A stretch of DNA of 36,876 bases from Candidatus Falkowbacteria bacterium (lineage in GTDB: Bacteria > Patescibacteriota > Patescibacteriia > Patescibacteriales > GWE2-39-37), in assembly GCA_013336275.1 (NCBI GenBank), contig JAAXUA010000008.1:1-36876 (forward strand). Direction: 5' to 3'. The number at the start of each line of letters is the position of its first letter. The first letter of the stretch is position 1. Positions 13,363-21,903 of this stretch are shown piece by piece. The position numbers were made by a program, and so were the translations under genes. The notes under the pieces were generated by a model. That model did no database searches and was not told where the DNA came from. It saw only the letters and a list, made by a program, of their open reading frames with translations.

Positions 13363-14676
13363 ATGATGCCAAAAATATCAATCATTTTCTTTATCGCCTT
13401 AATACTTTCCGGGGTAACCCTATATTCTTTAGACCGGAAAAGCATTATTAGCATACTGCCCAAATCTCCTGAACGGATCATCGGGCTAATGCTGTCTGCT
13501 ATGTCCGACGTCGATACTTACAGCAGCCGTGCTGATTTGTCCCTGTCCCTCTCGCTTGATCGGCAAGTTGCCCGCGATTCTATTCTCAAAAGCCTGTTCG
13601 ATGACCGACCGGGCCAAGTCTTGGGCGAGCGAATCTATGCCAGTTCGTCCCCGTCAAGCACTCCTGTTTCACCCCGCGTCGAAGCATCACCGGACCAAGG
13701 CTTGTCCGCCACCGACGAAAAAGCCATCATCGAACTGTCCGGCAAGCTCAACAGCAAAATCGACAACGCCGATACGGCTTCTTTGCGCAAAGAGTTGATG
13801 GCCGACATAGACGTTAAGACCAGCAATGATAAATCAGGGCTGCACGGCTCAAGCATCGCTATCGGCAAAGACATCTACTTCAAAATCGACGCCTGGCCAT
13901 CGCCGCTGGCAAAATTAGCCGATGGATCAATGTCCGGAAAATGGTATCTTTCCAATATGGGGCAGCTAGGTTCTTCCAGCGCTAGCTTGGACAAGCTGTC
14001 CCGGATAAGTCCTCAAGAGTGGGGCTTGTTCAAGGAACAGGTCGGCTTGATCATTACATCTCACAAGCTATTGGCTTTCACCAAGCTTGAAAATGAACGG
14101 TTGGACGGCCACGAGACCTACCGCATCAGAGTCGAGATAGACAAAAGTCGGTTGGGTCCAGCGCTGGAAGAAGCTGCCGGCTTGGCTGCCCAGACATTTG
14201 CCGGAGCGCCTGGCCAGTTAGCCGAGGAGCTCGGGCTTCCTAAAAACCAAGCCTATTTTTTACAGGCGGAAAAAGTGATTAAAAAGATAGATGTTAGCTT
14301 ATGGATAGACGCCCAGACATTCAGGCTAGACAAGCTCAGCTATTCGCTTAGCCTTGATTTCAGCGACATCGAAAAGCAGACGACTGCCAGAAGCTCGGAT
14401 ACTGCTGGTCCGAATCTTAAGCTAGCCGGGGAAATCGGATTCCATAATTTCAACCAGCCGCAGAACATTCTCGCACCCGAAGACTTCACGATTTTCAAGA
14501 CGCCTGCCATAGCTGGCGACTCAGACAATGATGGTCTAAGCGACTTGGAAGAAGCGCTCTACGCCGCTGACCCGTTTGATCCCGACTCGGATAAGGACGG
14601 CTTCAGTGACGGAGATGAAGTCAGCAAAGGATTTGATCCCAAAGGTCCTGGCAGATTAGCCTCCACTACCCCTTGA
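13363..14676 (+). CDS. Anchored exported protein with C-terminal calcium-binding loops
   Basis: The protein has 437 residues. ATG at 13363 or the adjacent 13366 both fit. An N-terminal signal anchor (about 4-23) leads to a large extracellular region. Positions about 125-370 contain alternating strands and helices with the pattern of lipoprotein-carrier-like (LppX/DUF6612-type) sheets, such as KWYLSNMG, ETYRIRVEID, DVSLWIDAQTFRLDKLSYSLSLDF; this is a weak resemblance. The C-terminal part (about 385-425) has two thrombospondin-3-like loops, DSDNDGLSD and DSDKDGFSD, plus a linking DPFDPDSDKDG, expected to bind calcium. It is probably a cell-surface protein. The tail resembles that of the 4962 gene. 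Confidence 0.75.
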   Translation: MMPKISIIFFIALILSGVTLYSLDRKSIISILPKSPERIIGLMLSAMSDVDTYSSRADLSLSLSLDRQVARDSILKSLFDDRPGQVLGERIYASSSPSSTPVSPRVEASPDQGLSATDEKAIIELSGKLNSKIDNADTASLRKELMADIDVKTSNDKSGLHGSSIAIGKDIYFKIDAWPSPLAKLADGSMSGKWYLSNMGQLGSSSASLDKLSRISPQEWGLFKEQVGLIITSHKLLAFTKLENERLDGHETYRIRVEIDKSRLGPALEEAAGLAAQTFAGAPGQLAEELGLPKNQAYFLQAEKVIKKIDVSLWIDAQTFRLDKLSYSLSLDFSDIEKQTTARSSDTAGPNLKLAGEIGFHNFNQPQNILAPEDFTIFKTPAIAGDSDNDGLSDLEEALYAADPFDPDSDKDGFSDGDEVSKGFDPKGPGRLASTTP

Positions 14677-14683
14677 TTAAAAA

Positions 14684-14708
14684 ACCTCGTCCCAAGGACG
14701 AGGTTTTT
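14684..14708. terminator. Bidirectional terminator between 13363 gene and rdgB
   Basis: Stem ACCTCGTCC/GGACGAGGT (14684-14692 with 14696-14704), T tract on the plus side and A tract (U on minus) on the other. Confidence 0.85.
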
Positions 14709-14709
14709 A

Positions 14710-15312
14710 TCAACTATTTTTCCGTAAATAAGCTTCAAGCCATTCGCGAAGCTCCCTGAATGCCCGGCCGCGATGAGACAAGCCATTCTTTTCTTCCATG
14801 CTCATCTCGGCAAAAGTCACATCATAGCCTTCGGGAATGAAAATCCGGTCATAAGGCAGCTTAGGATGGGCTTCACCGGCCAGGGCGTCGGCGATCCGTC
14901 CTTTGATTTCACCGGTAAACGTCCAATGCTCACCTGTCGGTGAGACCAGGACAGCCGAGCTGACAAAACAACCTGTCCGCCGTGCTTCAGGCACACCTTC
15001 AAGCGCCGACAACGTGAATTCAGCCAGATCGACACCCTCGCCAGCCCAACGGGCCGAATGGACGCCTGGTTTGCCGCCCAAAGCATCGATGCAGATGCCG
15101 CTGTCGTCGGCAGCCGACCATTCGCCGGTCAGCGTAGCGACATAACCCGCCTTGATCAAGGCATTGGCCTCGAATGTCTCCCCATCTTCGACCGGTTCTT
15201 CCTTGACTCCGGCCTCCTCAGCATCGATGATCTCTATCGGCAGCCCCGAAAGGATAGCCCTCATCTCGATGATCTTGCCCTTATTATGGGTCGCAAAAAT
15301 TATTTTTTCCAT
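14710..15312 (-). CDS. rdgB: XTP/dITP pyrophosphatase (RdgB/HAM1)
   Basis: The protein has 200 residues, the usual length. It hydrolyses non-canonical purine triphosphates (XTP, dITP, ITP) to the monophosphates, keeping deaminated purines out of nucleic acids. Family motifs are clear: FATHNKGKIIEMR at 6-18, E/D residues around FEANALIKA, the catalytic DDSGICIDALGGKPGVHSAR block (about 69-88), and the C-terminal LPYDRIF...FAEMSMEEKN-LSHRGRAF (about 152-186). LPYD replaces the common GYDP. It is a single gene ending at the shared terminator. It lies downstream of, but is separated by a terminator from, the IMPase operon. Confidence 0.95.
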   Translation of the reverse strand: MEKIIFATHNKGKIIEMRAILSGLPIEIIDAEEAGVKEEPVEDGETFEANALIKAGYVATLTGEWSAADDSGICIDALGGKPGVHSARWAGEGVDLAEFTLSALEGVPEARRTGCFVSSAVLVSPTGEHWTFTGEIKGRIADALAGEAHPKLPYDRIFIPEGYDVTFAEMSMEEKNGLSHRGRAFRELREWLEAYLRKNS

Positions 15313-15380
15313 ATGATTAACCTTAGCTTGAATCTTTAAAAAATGGAAGTCCCGGCAAAAATCATAAACCCGAACCCAAC

Positions 15381-15407
15381 AAAAAAGCAGGCCTCATGAC
15401 CTGCTTT
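15381..15407 (-). terminator. Terminator of the pilB-to-IMPase gene run
   Basis: Minus-strand stem AAAGCAGG/CCTGCTTT (15407-15400 with 15391-15384) followed by six U. Confidence 0.8.
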
Positions 15408-15416
15408 CGATATATC

Positions 15417-16202
15417 TTAAAGCGATTTTATAAGTTTCAGTATGTCGTTATGTTGCAAGGTGTTCGTTGCCAGAACGCTGCGATCGGACAATTGCCACGG
15501 CTTGCCAGCCAAATCCGTCACTTGGCCGCCGGCCTCTCGTACCAGCAAGATGCCGGCCGCAATGTCCCACGGCTTGGCACCAGGAATCATCAAGCTATCA
15601 ACCCGGCCGCTGGCGACGTAGGCCAATTCCAGGGCGGCGCTGCCGAGTTGGCGGCAATCGAATTGGCTCTGCTTCTGTTTCTGATAATATTTCAAAGCCA
15701 GCTTGATATCATTTTCCATATAGCCGTGACAGAAGGTGTGGATCGAGCGGTTGCCGCGCAGATCAGAAACCCGTATCTTCTTGCCGTTACGGGTCGCCCC
15801 TTGATGCTTGACTGCCACGAACATCTCGTTCATGACCGGCAGGTAGACGACGCCGACAATCGGCTGGCCTTGATAAGCCAAAGCGATAGAAATGGACCAC
15901 AGCGGATTATGAAAAGTGAAGTTGGTCGTGCCATCGATCGGATCGATTATCCAGAGGTAGTCCGACCTGGACTCGTCGGCGCCTTCTTCTTCTCCGAGGA
16001 TGCCGTGGTCAGGAAAAGCCTTGGTAATTTCCTGGCGTATGATCCGTTCGGAGGCCGTATCGAATTTGGTAACCACTTCATGCTGCGACTTGAAAGCGAT
16101 CTGTTGACGGTCGAAGCGCTCGAACTCTTTGACCAGCATTATCCCGGCCCTTTTGGCAGCGGCTACTGCAACCGTCTTGAATTTAGTATTTATCTTTTCC
16201 AT
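15417..16202 (-). CDS. Inositol monophosphatase family phosphatase
   Basis: The protein has 261 residues from the ATG at 16202. An alternative ATG at 16217 adds five residues and both overlap the end of the preceding gene. The magnesium-binding motifs of the IMPase superfamily are complete: EEEG at 71-74, D87-P-I-D90-G-T-T-N-F, and PWDIAAG near residue 213. It removes phosphate from inositol phosphates, sugar phosphates or nucleotide derivatives (the family also covers CysQ-type and FBPase-type activities), and the sequence alone does not decide the substrate. It is translationally coupled to the upstream phosphoesterase gene and is the last gene of the run. Confidence 0.92.
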   Translation of the reverse strand: MEKINTKFKTVAVAAAKRAGIMLVKEFERFDRQQIAFKSQHEVVTKFDTASERIIRQEITKAFPDHGILGEEEGADESRSDYLWIIDPIDGTTNFTFHNPLWSISIALAYQGQPIVGVVYLPVMNEMFVAVKHQGATRNGKKIRVSDLRGNRSIHTFCHGYMENDIKLALKYYQKQKQSQFDCRQLGSAALELAYVASGRVDSLMIPGAKPWDIAAGILLVREAGGQVTDLAGKPWQLSDRSVLATNTLQHNDILKLIKSL

Positions 16203-16698
16203 ATGGCAATTCTTCAAGTATCTTAAGTTCTAATTTGTCCTCAGCCGCATCCCAGACAGCGAAGCTGGCCATGTAGAACACCCCGCCCAAGGTCCCCGGG
16301 TTGATCAGGCGCACGCCATGCTCTTCCGACTCCCAGGGCTTGTGGGTGTGGCCATAAAAGACTAGGTCGAATTTGGCCTGATGGAACAGATGCTTGATGT
16401 GATACGGCTCATGGCAGAATCCGACCTTCTTGCCATTGATTACCATTTTGCCTCCCTTGCGGTCGTAGAATTTGATATTGGGATAGCTATTGATGATAGC
16501 TTCATCATAATTATCGGCATTGCCCATCAGGAGGTGGATCATGCCCTTGAAGCGTTTGGCCAAGAAGTCCACCGACTCGGCGTTGGCGACATCGCCGCAA
16601 CAGATGAGCGTAGCGATCTGCTCGCCGTTGCACCAATCGAGACAGCGTTCGAGATTGGCCAGATTGTCGTGAATATCGGAAATTATGGCGATTTTCAT
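16183..16698 (-). CDS. YfcE/MJ0936-type metallophosphoesterase
   Basis: The protein has 171 residues, a single calcineurin-like phosphoesterase domain. All metal-site motifs are present: D8-x-H10 in SDIHDN, G35-D36, G59-N60 in MGNAD, H96 in CHEP, and G116-H-T-H119. Small enzymes of this family are manganese-dependent phosphodiesterases. The ATG overlaps the stop of the MFS gene (ATGA), so translation is coupled, and its own 3' end overlaps the IMPase start. The natural substrate is not predictable. It sits between a transporter and a phosphatase. Confidence 0.92.
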   Translation of the reverse strand: MKIAIISDIHDNLANLERCLDWCNGEQIATLICCGDVANAESVDFLAKRFKGMIHLLMGNADNYDEAIINSYPNIKFYDRKGGKMVINGKKVGFCHEPYHIKHLFHQAKFDLVFYGHTHKPWESEEHGVRLINPGTLGGVFYMASFAVWDAAEDKLELKILEELPYGKDKY

Positions 16699-17882
16699 GA
16701 TTGTGTCTTTTGTTCGGCTTCGCTCAGATTATCCTTGAGTCTGATAGCCGGCACGACTGCCGACAGCACCACCAAGGCGTTGACCAGGAAAAGCTCGCGC
16801 AACCCGACCCAGTTAAGCAGGATGGCTGAAGCCGCGGCGGCCATGATATAGCCGATGGGCGCAGCCGTACGGAATAAATCTATCAGGTCGACATCATCGC
16901 CGTCAATCCGCTTGTAGAAATAAGAGTCGCGCAGGATGGCGACCGAAGCGGCGCCGACGCGCGTCGCCAGCATGCCCAAGGACCAGATCCAAACTGACGG
17001 AACCGTAATGAAATAAAGCAGGCCGGTAAAAATACCTTGCCAGATCAGAAAGAAGATGAGCATCTCTTTCTCGCCCCACTTCTTGTCAGCCAGCCAGCCG
17101 ATCGGATATTCGAAAAAAACGAACGGGATCAGCATGATCATCAGGATCGTGCCGATCTGCCCCCAGCTCAAGCCGAGGTCCTTAAGATAAAGCGAAGAGT
17201 AAATTATCATCAAGCCATAGAAGAACTCCAGGGCGCAAGAAATATAATAGATTTTCTTGATGCTGCCGCGATGCCAAGCCTTGGCCAAAAGCTCCTTGAC
17301 GGTCGAACGGATGTCCGGATGGCCATTCACGATATGCCCCAGCCCGGAAAAAACGAAGAGCAGGATAAGGCTCTTCAAGATCAAAACCATTATTATGATC
17401 ATGGCGAAGCCGTAGTTTTCCAGAATCCAGCTCGACAATTTCGGGCCGAAAATGAAACCGACGTTAAGGATGGTCAGATAGATGCCGCGGATCCTGCCGG
17501 ATGAATTGTCTCGTGAATAGGACTCCAAAACCACATCCATGCTGACATTCATCAGGCTGTCGAAAATCAGGAACATGATCAGCGCCACGATGCCGATCCA
17601 AGGCGAATAGCCGACCAGCATCAGGGAAAGCGACATGATTTCGCCGGTGATCGCCAAACGCAAGATATGCGACTTGCCCCACACCCGGACGAATTTGTGG
17701 AGATTGACCAACAAAACCAAAACGATGAGATAGGCGACGAAATAAAAGCCGCCCACGTCTTCTTGGCCCGATTGCTGCTTGAAGAAACTGGCGGCAACAT
17801 AAATCAGGAGCGACTGCGAGAAGCCGACCATGGCCGCTAAGCTGTAGATTATCCCTAGTTTCCCCTTGGTAATAGCTGTCAT
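16695..17882 (-). CDS. MFS-type transporter
   Basis: The protein has 395 residues with about 11-12 hydrophobic membrane segments, arranged in two halves around a basic central loop (about 195-215). The loop after the second or third segment and the pattern RGIYLTILNVGFIFGPKLSSWI in segment five are typical of the major facilitator superfamily. In the second half, SSLYLKDLGLSWGQIG and FEYPIGWLADKKWGEKEML match the usual segment 7-8 and loop 8-9 layout of MFS exporters and sugar-like carriers. The substrate is unknown. It begins eight bases after the translin-like gene and overlaps the phosphoesterase gene by four bases. Confidence 0.9.
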   Translation of the reverse strand: MTAITKGKLGIIYSLAAMVGFSQSLLIYVAASFFKQQSGQEDVGGFYFVAYLIVLVLLVNLHKFVRVWGKSHILRLAITGEIMSLSLMLVGYSPWIGIVALIMFLIFDSLMNVSMDVVLESYSRDNSSGRIRGIYLTILNVGFIFGPKLSSWILENYGFAMIIIMVLILKSLILLFVFSGLGHIVNGHPDIRSTVKELLAKAWHRGSIKKIYYISCALEFFYGLMIIYSSLYLKDLGLSWGQIGTILMIMLIPFVFFEYPIGWLADKKWGEKEMLIFFLIWQGIFTGLLYFITVPSVWIWSLGMLATRVGAASVAILRDSYFYKRIDGDDVDLIDLFRTAAPIGYIMAAAASAILLNWVGLRELFLVNALVVLSAVVPAIRLKDNLSEAEQKTQS

Positions 17883-17890
17883 GCTAGGTA

Positions 17891-18463
17891 TTAATGGCGG
17901 AGCTTGATTTCGTAGACCATCTGTTCGATCCGGCGCAGGTTGCCCTTGGCCTGATCATATTTGGTGCGTAAATAAGAAGTGAGATTGAATTCGACCAGTT
18001 CGGCCATGATTTCGGTGATTATGTCCTTGATCCTTTCGACCTCATCGATGCGTCCGTTGGTTGCCTCCTTGATCGCTAAGCGCACCAGCTCTCCGGTGGT
18101 GTCGCAAAGTCCGGCCAGATAGCTGTCAAAATCGACTTTCAGCTCCTTGATCGGGCTGATTTCGCCGGCGGACATGATTTTGTAGAAAAGCTTGGCCTCG
18201 ACATATTCCTCCAAAGCGGCCTTGTAGCTGCCTTCGTAGCGCAAAGCCGGCGTCTTCTTGAAGGTCGGCTCCAAAGCGGCTAGCGCGGCCTCGACTTCCT
18301 TAAGGATGGCGGCTGCTTCCTTCACCTGGCCGCGGTGCAGGGTAAAAATAGATACTTTCGACTTGTGCAAAGCGTCATTGGCGCGTCCGATTATTTCCCG
18401 GCGGCTCTGATTGAAAAAAGAGTAATCCTCTTTAAGCTTGACGAAAAACTGGTGTTGAGACAT
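17891..18463 (-). CDS. Translin/TRAX-like protein
   Basis: The protein has 190 residues, all-helical, without membrane segments. It matches the translin superfamily pattern: the N-terminal RREIIGRANDALHKSK and IFTLHRG-Q segment, then RYEGSYKAALEEYVEAKLFYKI (about 76-97) with the acidic cluster where TRAX carries catalytic glutamates. YLAGLCDTTGELVRLAI and the C-terminal YLRTKYDQAKGNLRRIEQMVYEIKL follow. Translin and TRAX form octameric rings that bind single-stranded RNA or DNA; TRAX subunits are magnesium-dependent RNases. Such genes are known from eukaryotes, archaea and some CPR bacteria. Whether this copy is catalytic depends on aligning the acidic residues. It lies in an operon-like run with pilB upstream and the MFS gene downstream. 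Confidence 0.8.
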   Translation of the reverse strand: MSQHQFFVKLKEDYSFFNQSRREIIGRANDALHKSKVSIFTLHRGQVKEAAAILKEVEAALAALEPTFKKTPALRYEGSYKAALEEYVEAKLFYKIMSAGEISPIKELKVDFDSYLAGLCDTTGELVRLAIKEATNGRIDEVERIKDIITEIMAELVEFNLTSYLRTKYDQAKGNLRRIEQMVYEIKLRH

Positions 18464-18481
18464 GTAGTAAGTCTAAATTAT

Positions 18482-18533
18482 AAAGGCTAATTTCTAAATG
18501 TTTTTATCATTTAGCCTTTAGAAATTAGCCTTT
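18482..18533. repeat. Perfect 17-bp inverted repeat between pilB and the translin-like gene
   Basis: The arm at 18482-18498 is the exact inverse of 18517-18533, with an 18-base loop that itself repeats TTTAGCC. It can form a hairpin in the minus-strand message 12 bases after the pilB stop. Without a U tract it may stabilise or attenuate rather than terminate. Confidence 0.6.
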
Positions 18534-18544
18534 AGCCTTGAAAC

Positions 18545-20260
18545 CTATTCCGCTACACGGAAGACTTCTTCCAGGCTGGTCTGGCCCATCAACGCTTTGA
18601 TGACGCCATCTTGAGCCATCATGACCATACCGAAGCGCATGGCCACATCACGCATATCATATTCGCTGACATTGCCCGACAGGATCATCTTCTCGATTTC
18701 TGGGTTCATGGTCATTATTTCATAAATACCGACTCGGCCCTTGAAACCGATGCCTTGGCAGCGGTCGCAGCCCTTGCCTTCATAGAACTTGAGGTTGTCC
18801 ATATCGATCGTTGATTTTTCCCCAGCGGGAAGCTTCTCGATCAGATCTTTGGCTCGCTGGAGATACTCGGCCGAAGGCACGACCTCCTGCTTGCACTCCT
18901 GGCAGATGCGCCGCACCAAGCGCTGGCCGATGACCGCGTTGATGGCTGGAGCCAAAAGGAAGGGTTTTACGCCCATGGACATGAAGCGCGGTACGGCGCC
19001 AGCCGCATCGTTGGTATGGATAGTAGAAAGCACTACGTGGCCGGTCAGTGCGGCCTGAATGGCCACCTCGGCCGTTTCCAAATCGCGGATTTCACCGACC
19101 ATGATCACGTCCGGGTCTTGCCGGACGATAGAACGCAGAGCCTGAGCAAAAGTATAATTCGGACCGGTCTGCGATTGGTTGACTCCCTTGAGCTGATATT
19201 CGATCGGGTCTTCCACTGTAATAATTTTGGTCTCGGAGTCATTAAGCTTTTTCAGGATAGCGTACAGCGTAGTCGTCTTACCTGATCCGGTCGGTCCAGT
19301 AGTGACGATCATACCGTTCGGCCGCTCAACCTCACGCTTGAGCTGCTCGAAAGCCGAAGCCCTTATACCTAGCTCCTCAAAACCCAGGCCGACCGAACTC
19401 GAGCGCAAGAAACGCATGACGACGCTTTCGCCGTAGGCGGTCGGCAAAAAGGAAACGCGGATATCGATCCTTTCTTTGCTGGTATTTATAGAAATGCGCC
19501 CGTCTTGAGGGCGGTTGATGATATTTATCTTTACCTTCGCCAAGCCCTTGAGGCGGGAAATTATTTTTTTCCACAGATCGGACTCCAGGCTGGCAACCTC
19601 ATGCAGCACGCCGTCAAGGCGGAAGCGGACCTTGATGGCGACTTCCTCAGCCTCGATGTGCATGTCCGAAGTACCGGATTTGACGGCTGCAGCCATGATC
19701 ACTTTGATGATTTCCGACACCTGCCCTGTATTGATTTGTTTTTGCAAATCCGTGAATGAGGTGAAAGTTTCGCTATACTTGTCCAGGTCGGACTCCTCGA
19801 TCGTCAGGCCGCGCGATTGCACGATCCGCTTTGGCAGCTTCTCATAAAAATCGAAAGCGTACTTCATACTGTTAGCCGAGACATAATATAATACGCCCCG
19901 GCAGTGGTGCTCATCCATAAGCTCCTTGAACTTTTCCATGACTTCAGGATTGGTCGGCTGGTTGGTCGCGGCATTAATCTTGGCGCCGTCATAATAGAAG
20001 CAGACCAAGCCCAGGCGCTTCGACTCCTCTTCAGTAATAAGCTGGATCGCTTCCGGGCTGATAGGAAACTTGAACACGTTGAAATATGACAAACCATAGG
20101 CGGCGGCGGCGAGTTCGGCCTCGCGCTCGACGTCTTTCTTGGTGATATCAGCCTGCTTGGCAGCGAACTTCGATGTGGCAGAATTGTCATCATCACTGAC
20201 CTTGCCCTTCGAGGCCCTGATCAGGTCCTCGATCGATTGTACTGATTTGTCCTTATTCAT
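18545..20260 (-). CDS. pilB: PilB/GspE-type pilus assembly ATPase
   Basis: The protein has 571 residues. It powers type IV pilus extension (or type II secretion) as a hexameric cytoplasmic ATPase. An N-terminal MshEN-like region (about 40-150) is followed by the N2 domain with SGTSDMHIE (about 195-203). Then come the Walker A motif GPTGSGKT (322-329), the Asp box ITVEDPIEY, Walker B around DPDVIMVGEIRD (382-393), and the His box LSTIHTND (411-418). A tetracysteine zinc motif completes it (CQEC, then CDRC). All catalytic elements are intact. No other pilus gene is in this window, so the rest of the machinery must be elsewhere. It heads the minus-strand run leading to IMPase. Confidence 0.94.
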   Translation of the reverse strand: MNKDKSVQSIEDLIRASKGKVSDDDNSATSKFAAKQADITKKDVEREAELAAAAYGLSYFNVFKFPISPEAIQLITEEESKRLGLVCFYYDGAKINAATNQPTNPEVMEKFKELMDEHHCRGVLYYVSANSMKYAFDFYEKLPKRIVQSRGLTIEESDLDKYSETFTSFTDLQKQINTGQVSEIIKVIMAAAVKSGTSDMHIEAEEVAIKVRFRLDGVLHEVASLESDLWKKIISRLKGLAKVKINIINRPQDGRISINTSKERIDIRVSFLPTAYGESVVMRFLRSSSVGLGFEELGIRASAFEQLKREVERPNGMIVTTGPTGSGKTTTLYAILKKLNDSETKIITVEDPIEYQLKGVNQSQTGPNYTFAQALRSIVRQDPDVIMVGEIRDLETAEVAIQAALTGHVVLSTIHTNDAAGAVPRFMSMGVKPFLLAPAINAVIGQRLVRRICQECKQEVVPSAEYLQRAKDLIEKLPAGEKSTIDMDNLKFYEGKGCDRCQGIGFKGRVGIYEIMTMNPEIEKMILSGNVSEYDMRDVAMRFGMVMMAQDGVIKALMGQTSLEEVFRVAE

Positions 20261-20308
20261 ATATGTATTCTTTAGCTATCATACCAAAAAAAGCCTTTCT
20301 AATAAAGC

Positions 20309-20339
20309 GCACCTGCCAAACCAAAGGGCTGGCAGGTGC
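20309..20339 (-). terminator. Hairpin after the 20361 gene
   Basis: Perfect 10-bp stem GCACCTGCCA/TGGCAGGTGC (20309-20318 with 20330-20339). On the minus strand it is followed by a poor U tract, so it is a weak terminator or processing hairpin between this gene and pilB. Confidence 0.55.
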
Positions 20340-20360
20340 TATGCCGATTTTATGAATATA

Positions 20361-21347
20361 CTATTTGGTCCAACCGTCGAACAACCGCACCAGCTTGCTG
20401 ACTCCGCCCTTACCGGTCAGCTCCAAAAAGAGGCCGGTCCAAGCGCTGATCTGGAAAACGGTGATCAGCGAGCCGAAAGCCGCTACGACAAAGATGCCGA
20501 TAATAAGGGCCAAGGCAAAAACCAAGGAAGAAGCAGCAGCAGAAATAGTGTAATAAACTAGCAGCGATAAGAACAGGAACGGTATAGCCAGGGCCAACAG
20601 GATAATCAGGATGGAAAAACCCGCGACAAAAGTAATGAAGAAGAGGATGAAGGCCATCTCTAGGCTGACCAGCCAATTATCGAGGAACAGGTTCCACCCC
20701 CGCCTCAGGGCGGTATAGAATTCATCACCTTTGATGATGCGGTAGGCCATGGCGTACTTAATGATGAAGGTTAGGACAACCGCAATCGGGATAAAGATGA
20801 GGAAACTGAAAAGGTAAATGAAATTCAGACCGACAAGACCGACGTGCTTGAAGCTTAACGCGACCGGAATGCTCATGAGTATCAGGCAGAAGTAAATGAC
20901 GAATTTGATAATGACGTTCAATCCGGCCAGGGTCCAGAAATTATTCATGCCGACCTCGAGTCCGGCTTTGAAATCGTGGTTCTTTTTCAAATAGATCTGG
21001 GTCGCGTTATGCACCAGCGAGCCCTGGGAAACTATAGTCAGCCAAAGGATGAAGATCGTCACGAACAGCAAAAGCAGAGTCATGGCAACGAACAGCACGA
21101 ACGAGGCCGGATCGTTCAACATGAAAGCCTTGAGAGTCGCTGCGGTCTGCCCGCTAAAAACGTTGGTCTGCGCGTAGCGATTCAAGGTATCGATAATGCC
21201 GAAATTCGGCATGCCCGACATGCTCTGGCTGACGATTTCGTACTCGCCGGTGCCGATCATGGCGGCGAATAGGCCGAAGAACCAGAGGTACTTATGACTC
21301 CAGCTCAACCCCCAGGCTTGCTTCAAAATGTTTCGATACAAGGACAT
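20361..21347 (-). CDS. Polytopic membrane protein, unknown function
   Basis: The protein has 328 residues with about six membrane segments (about 20-38, 83-110, 140-162, 175-205, 235-262 and 270-310). The short N-terminal amphipathic part (LKQAWGLSWSHKYLWFFGL) and the later ALRRGWNLFLDNWLVSLEM motif, with a conserved-looking RxGW helix before a membrane segment, resemble the large group of DUF975- or glycerophosphodiesterase-membrane-domain-like proteins. No catalytic residues are evident. The start is supported by an AAGGGGGA ribosome-binding site and a TATAAT-containing promoter (21385-21390, minus). Confidence 0.78.
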   Translation of the reverse strand: MSLYRNILKQAWGLSWSHKYLWFFGLFAAMIGTGEYEIVSQSMSGMPNFGIIDTLNRYAQTNVFSGQTAATLKAFMLNDPASFVLFVAMTLLLLFVTIFILWLTIVSQGSLVHNATQIYLKKNHDFKAGLEVGMNNFWTLAGLNVIIKFVIYFCLILMSIPVALSFKHVGLVGLNFIYLFSFLIFIPIAVVLTFIIKYAMAYRIIKGDEFYTALRRGWNLFLDNWLVSLEMAFILFFITFVAGFSILIILLALAIPFLFLSLLVYYTISAAASSLVFALALIIGIFVVAAFGSLITVFQISAWTGLFLELTGKGGVSKLVRLFDGWTK

Positions 21348-21384
21348 AAAATTCCCCCTTAAATTTTATAATTAATATATCATT

Positions 21385-21412
21385 ATTATAACACAAACAG
21401 AGAAAGGACAAA
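21385..21412 (-). promoter_or_regulatory. Promoter of the 20361 gene
   Basis: Minus strand: perfect -10 TATAAT (21390-21385) preceded at 16 nt by TTTGTC, a partial -35. Confidence 0.5.
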
Positions 21413-21441
21413 ATAGACACCCTAGAAGCGGATCATGGTTA

Positions 21442-21470
21442 TTGACAAATAGTAATATATATGGTATTAT
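21442..21470 (+). promoter_or_regulatory. Promoter of the 21521 gene
   Basis: TTGACA (21442-21447), 17-nt spacer, TATTAT (21465-21470). Confidence 0.75.
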
Positions 21471-21520
21471 TAATAATTATTTGCACATATTCAACACCCC
21501 ACCACACAAGGAGATTTTCC

Positions 21521-21832
21521 ATGAAAAAAACCGCAATCGCCGCCGTATTCGCTTCTGCCATGATGCTTGCCAGCATCGCCGCCGCCAGCCAGTCCGACAC
21601 AACTTTCGCTGATGTCTCCATCCGGCTCGCGTTCGAACGCGGCCAGCTCAGCAAGAGCGAATTCCGGCCGATTGCCGGACGCATGGAAGAGCTGCTCTCC
21701 GCCGATGGGTCAATCGACCCGAAATGGCTCAAAGAGCAGAAACTTATCCAGCTTGAGGCCGACCTCACCCCTTACAGCCGAACGGTCAAACTGACCGATG
21801 GCAAAAAGGTTCTGAAAGTCAGCCTCAACTGA
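21521..21832 (+). CDS. Small secreted protein, 103 aa
   Basis: The ATG at 21521 follows an AAGGAG Shine-Dalgarno. An upstream in-frame ATG at 21461 lies in the promoter and is rejected. Residues 1-23 form a classical signal peptide (MKK, hydrophobic core, SIAAA). The mature part is short, mixed helix and strand, with the segment FADVSIRLAFERGQLSKSEFRPIAGRM split by a Gly turn, and ends KVLKVSLN. No cysteines or known domain are visible. It has a strong promoter and terminator and stands alone, so it is probably an abundant exported protein of unknown role. Confidence 0.75.
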   Translation: MKKTAIAAVFASAMMLASIAAASQSDTTFADVSIRLAFERGQLSKSEFRPIAGRMEELLSADGSIDPKWLKEQKLIQLEADLTPYSRTVKLTDGKKVLKVSLN

Positions 21833-21854
21833 CCGCCCCTTCCGCCTGCAAAAA

Positions 21855-21883
21855 GCCCCCGATACTCTCGGGGGCGTTTTTTT
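21855..21883. terminator. Terminator shared by the 21521 gene and mgtA
   Basis: Stem GCCCCCGA/TCGGGGGC (21855-21862 with 21868-21875), strong T tract on plus, weaker U tract on minus. Confidence 0.85.
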
Positions 21884-21903
21884 ATCTGTAATTTTATCTT
21901 GCG

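Noticed and set aside
15396-16226. Plus-strand frame of 276 codons opposite the IMPase gene
   Set aside because: The minus strand carries complete IMPase motifs; the opposite frame shows no family features.
18482-18533. CRISPR-like or tandem repeat
   Set aside because: Only one inverted pair with a short internal repeat is present, with no regular spacers.
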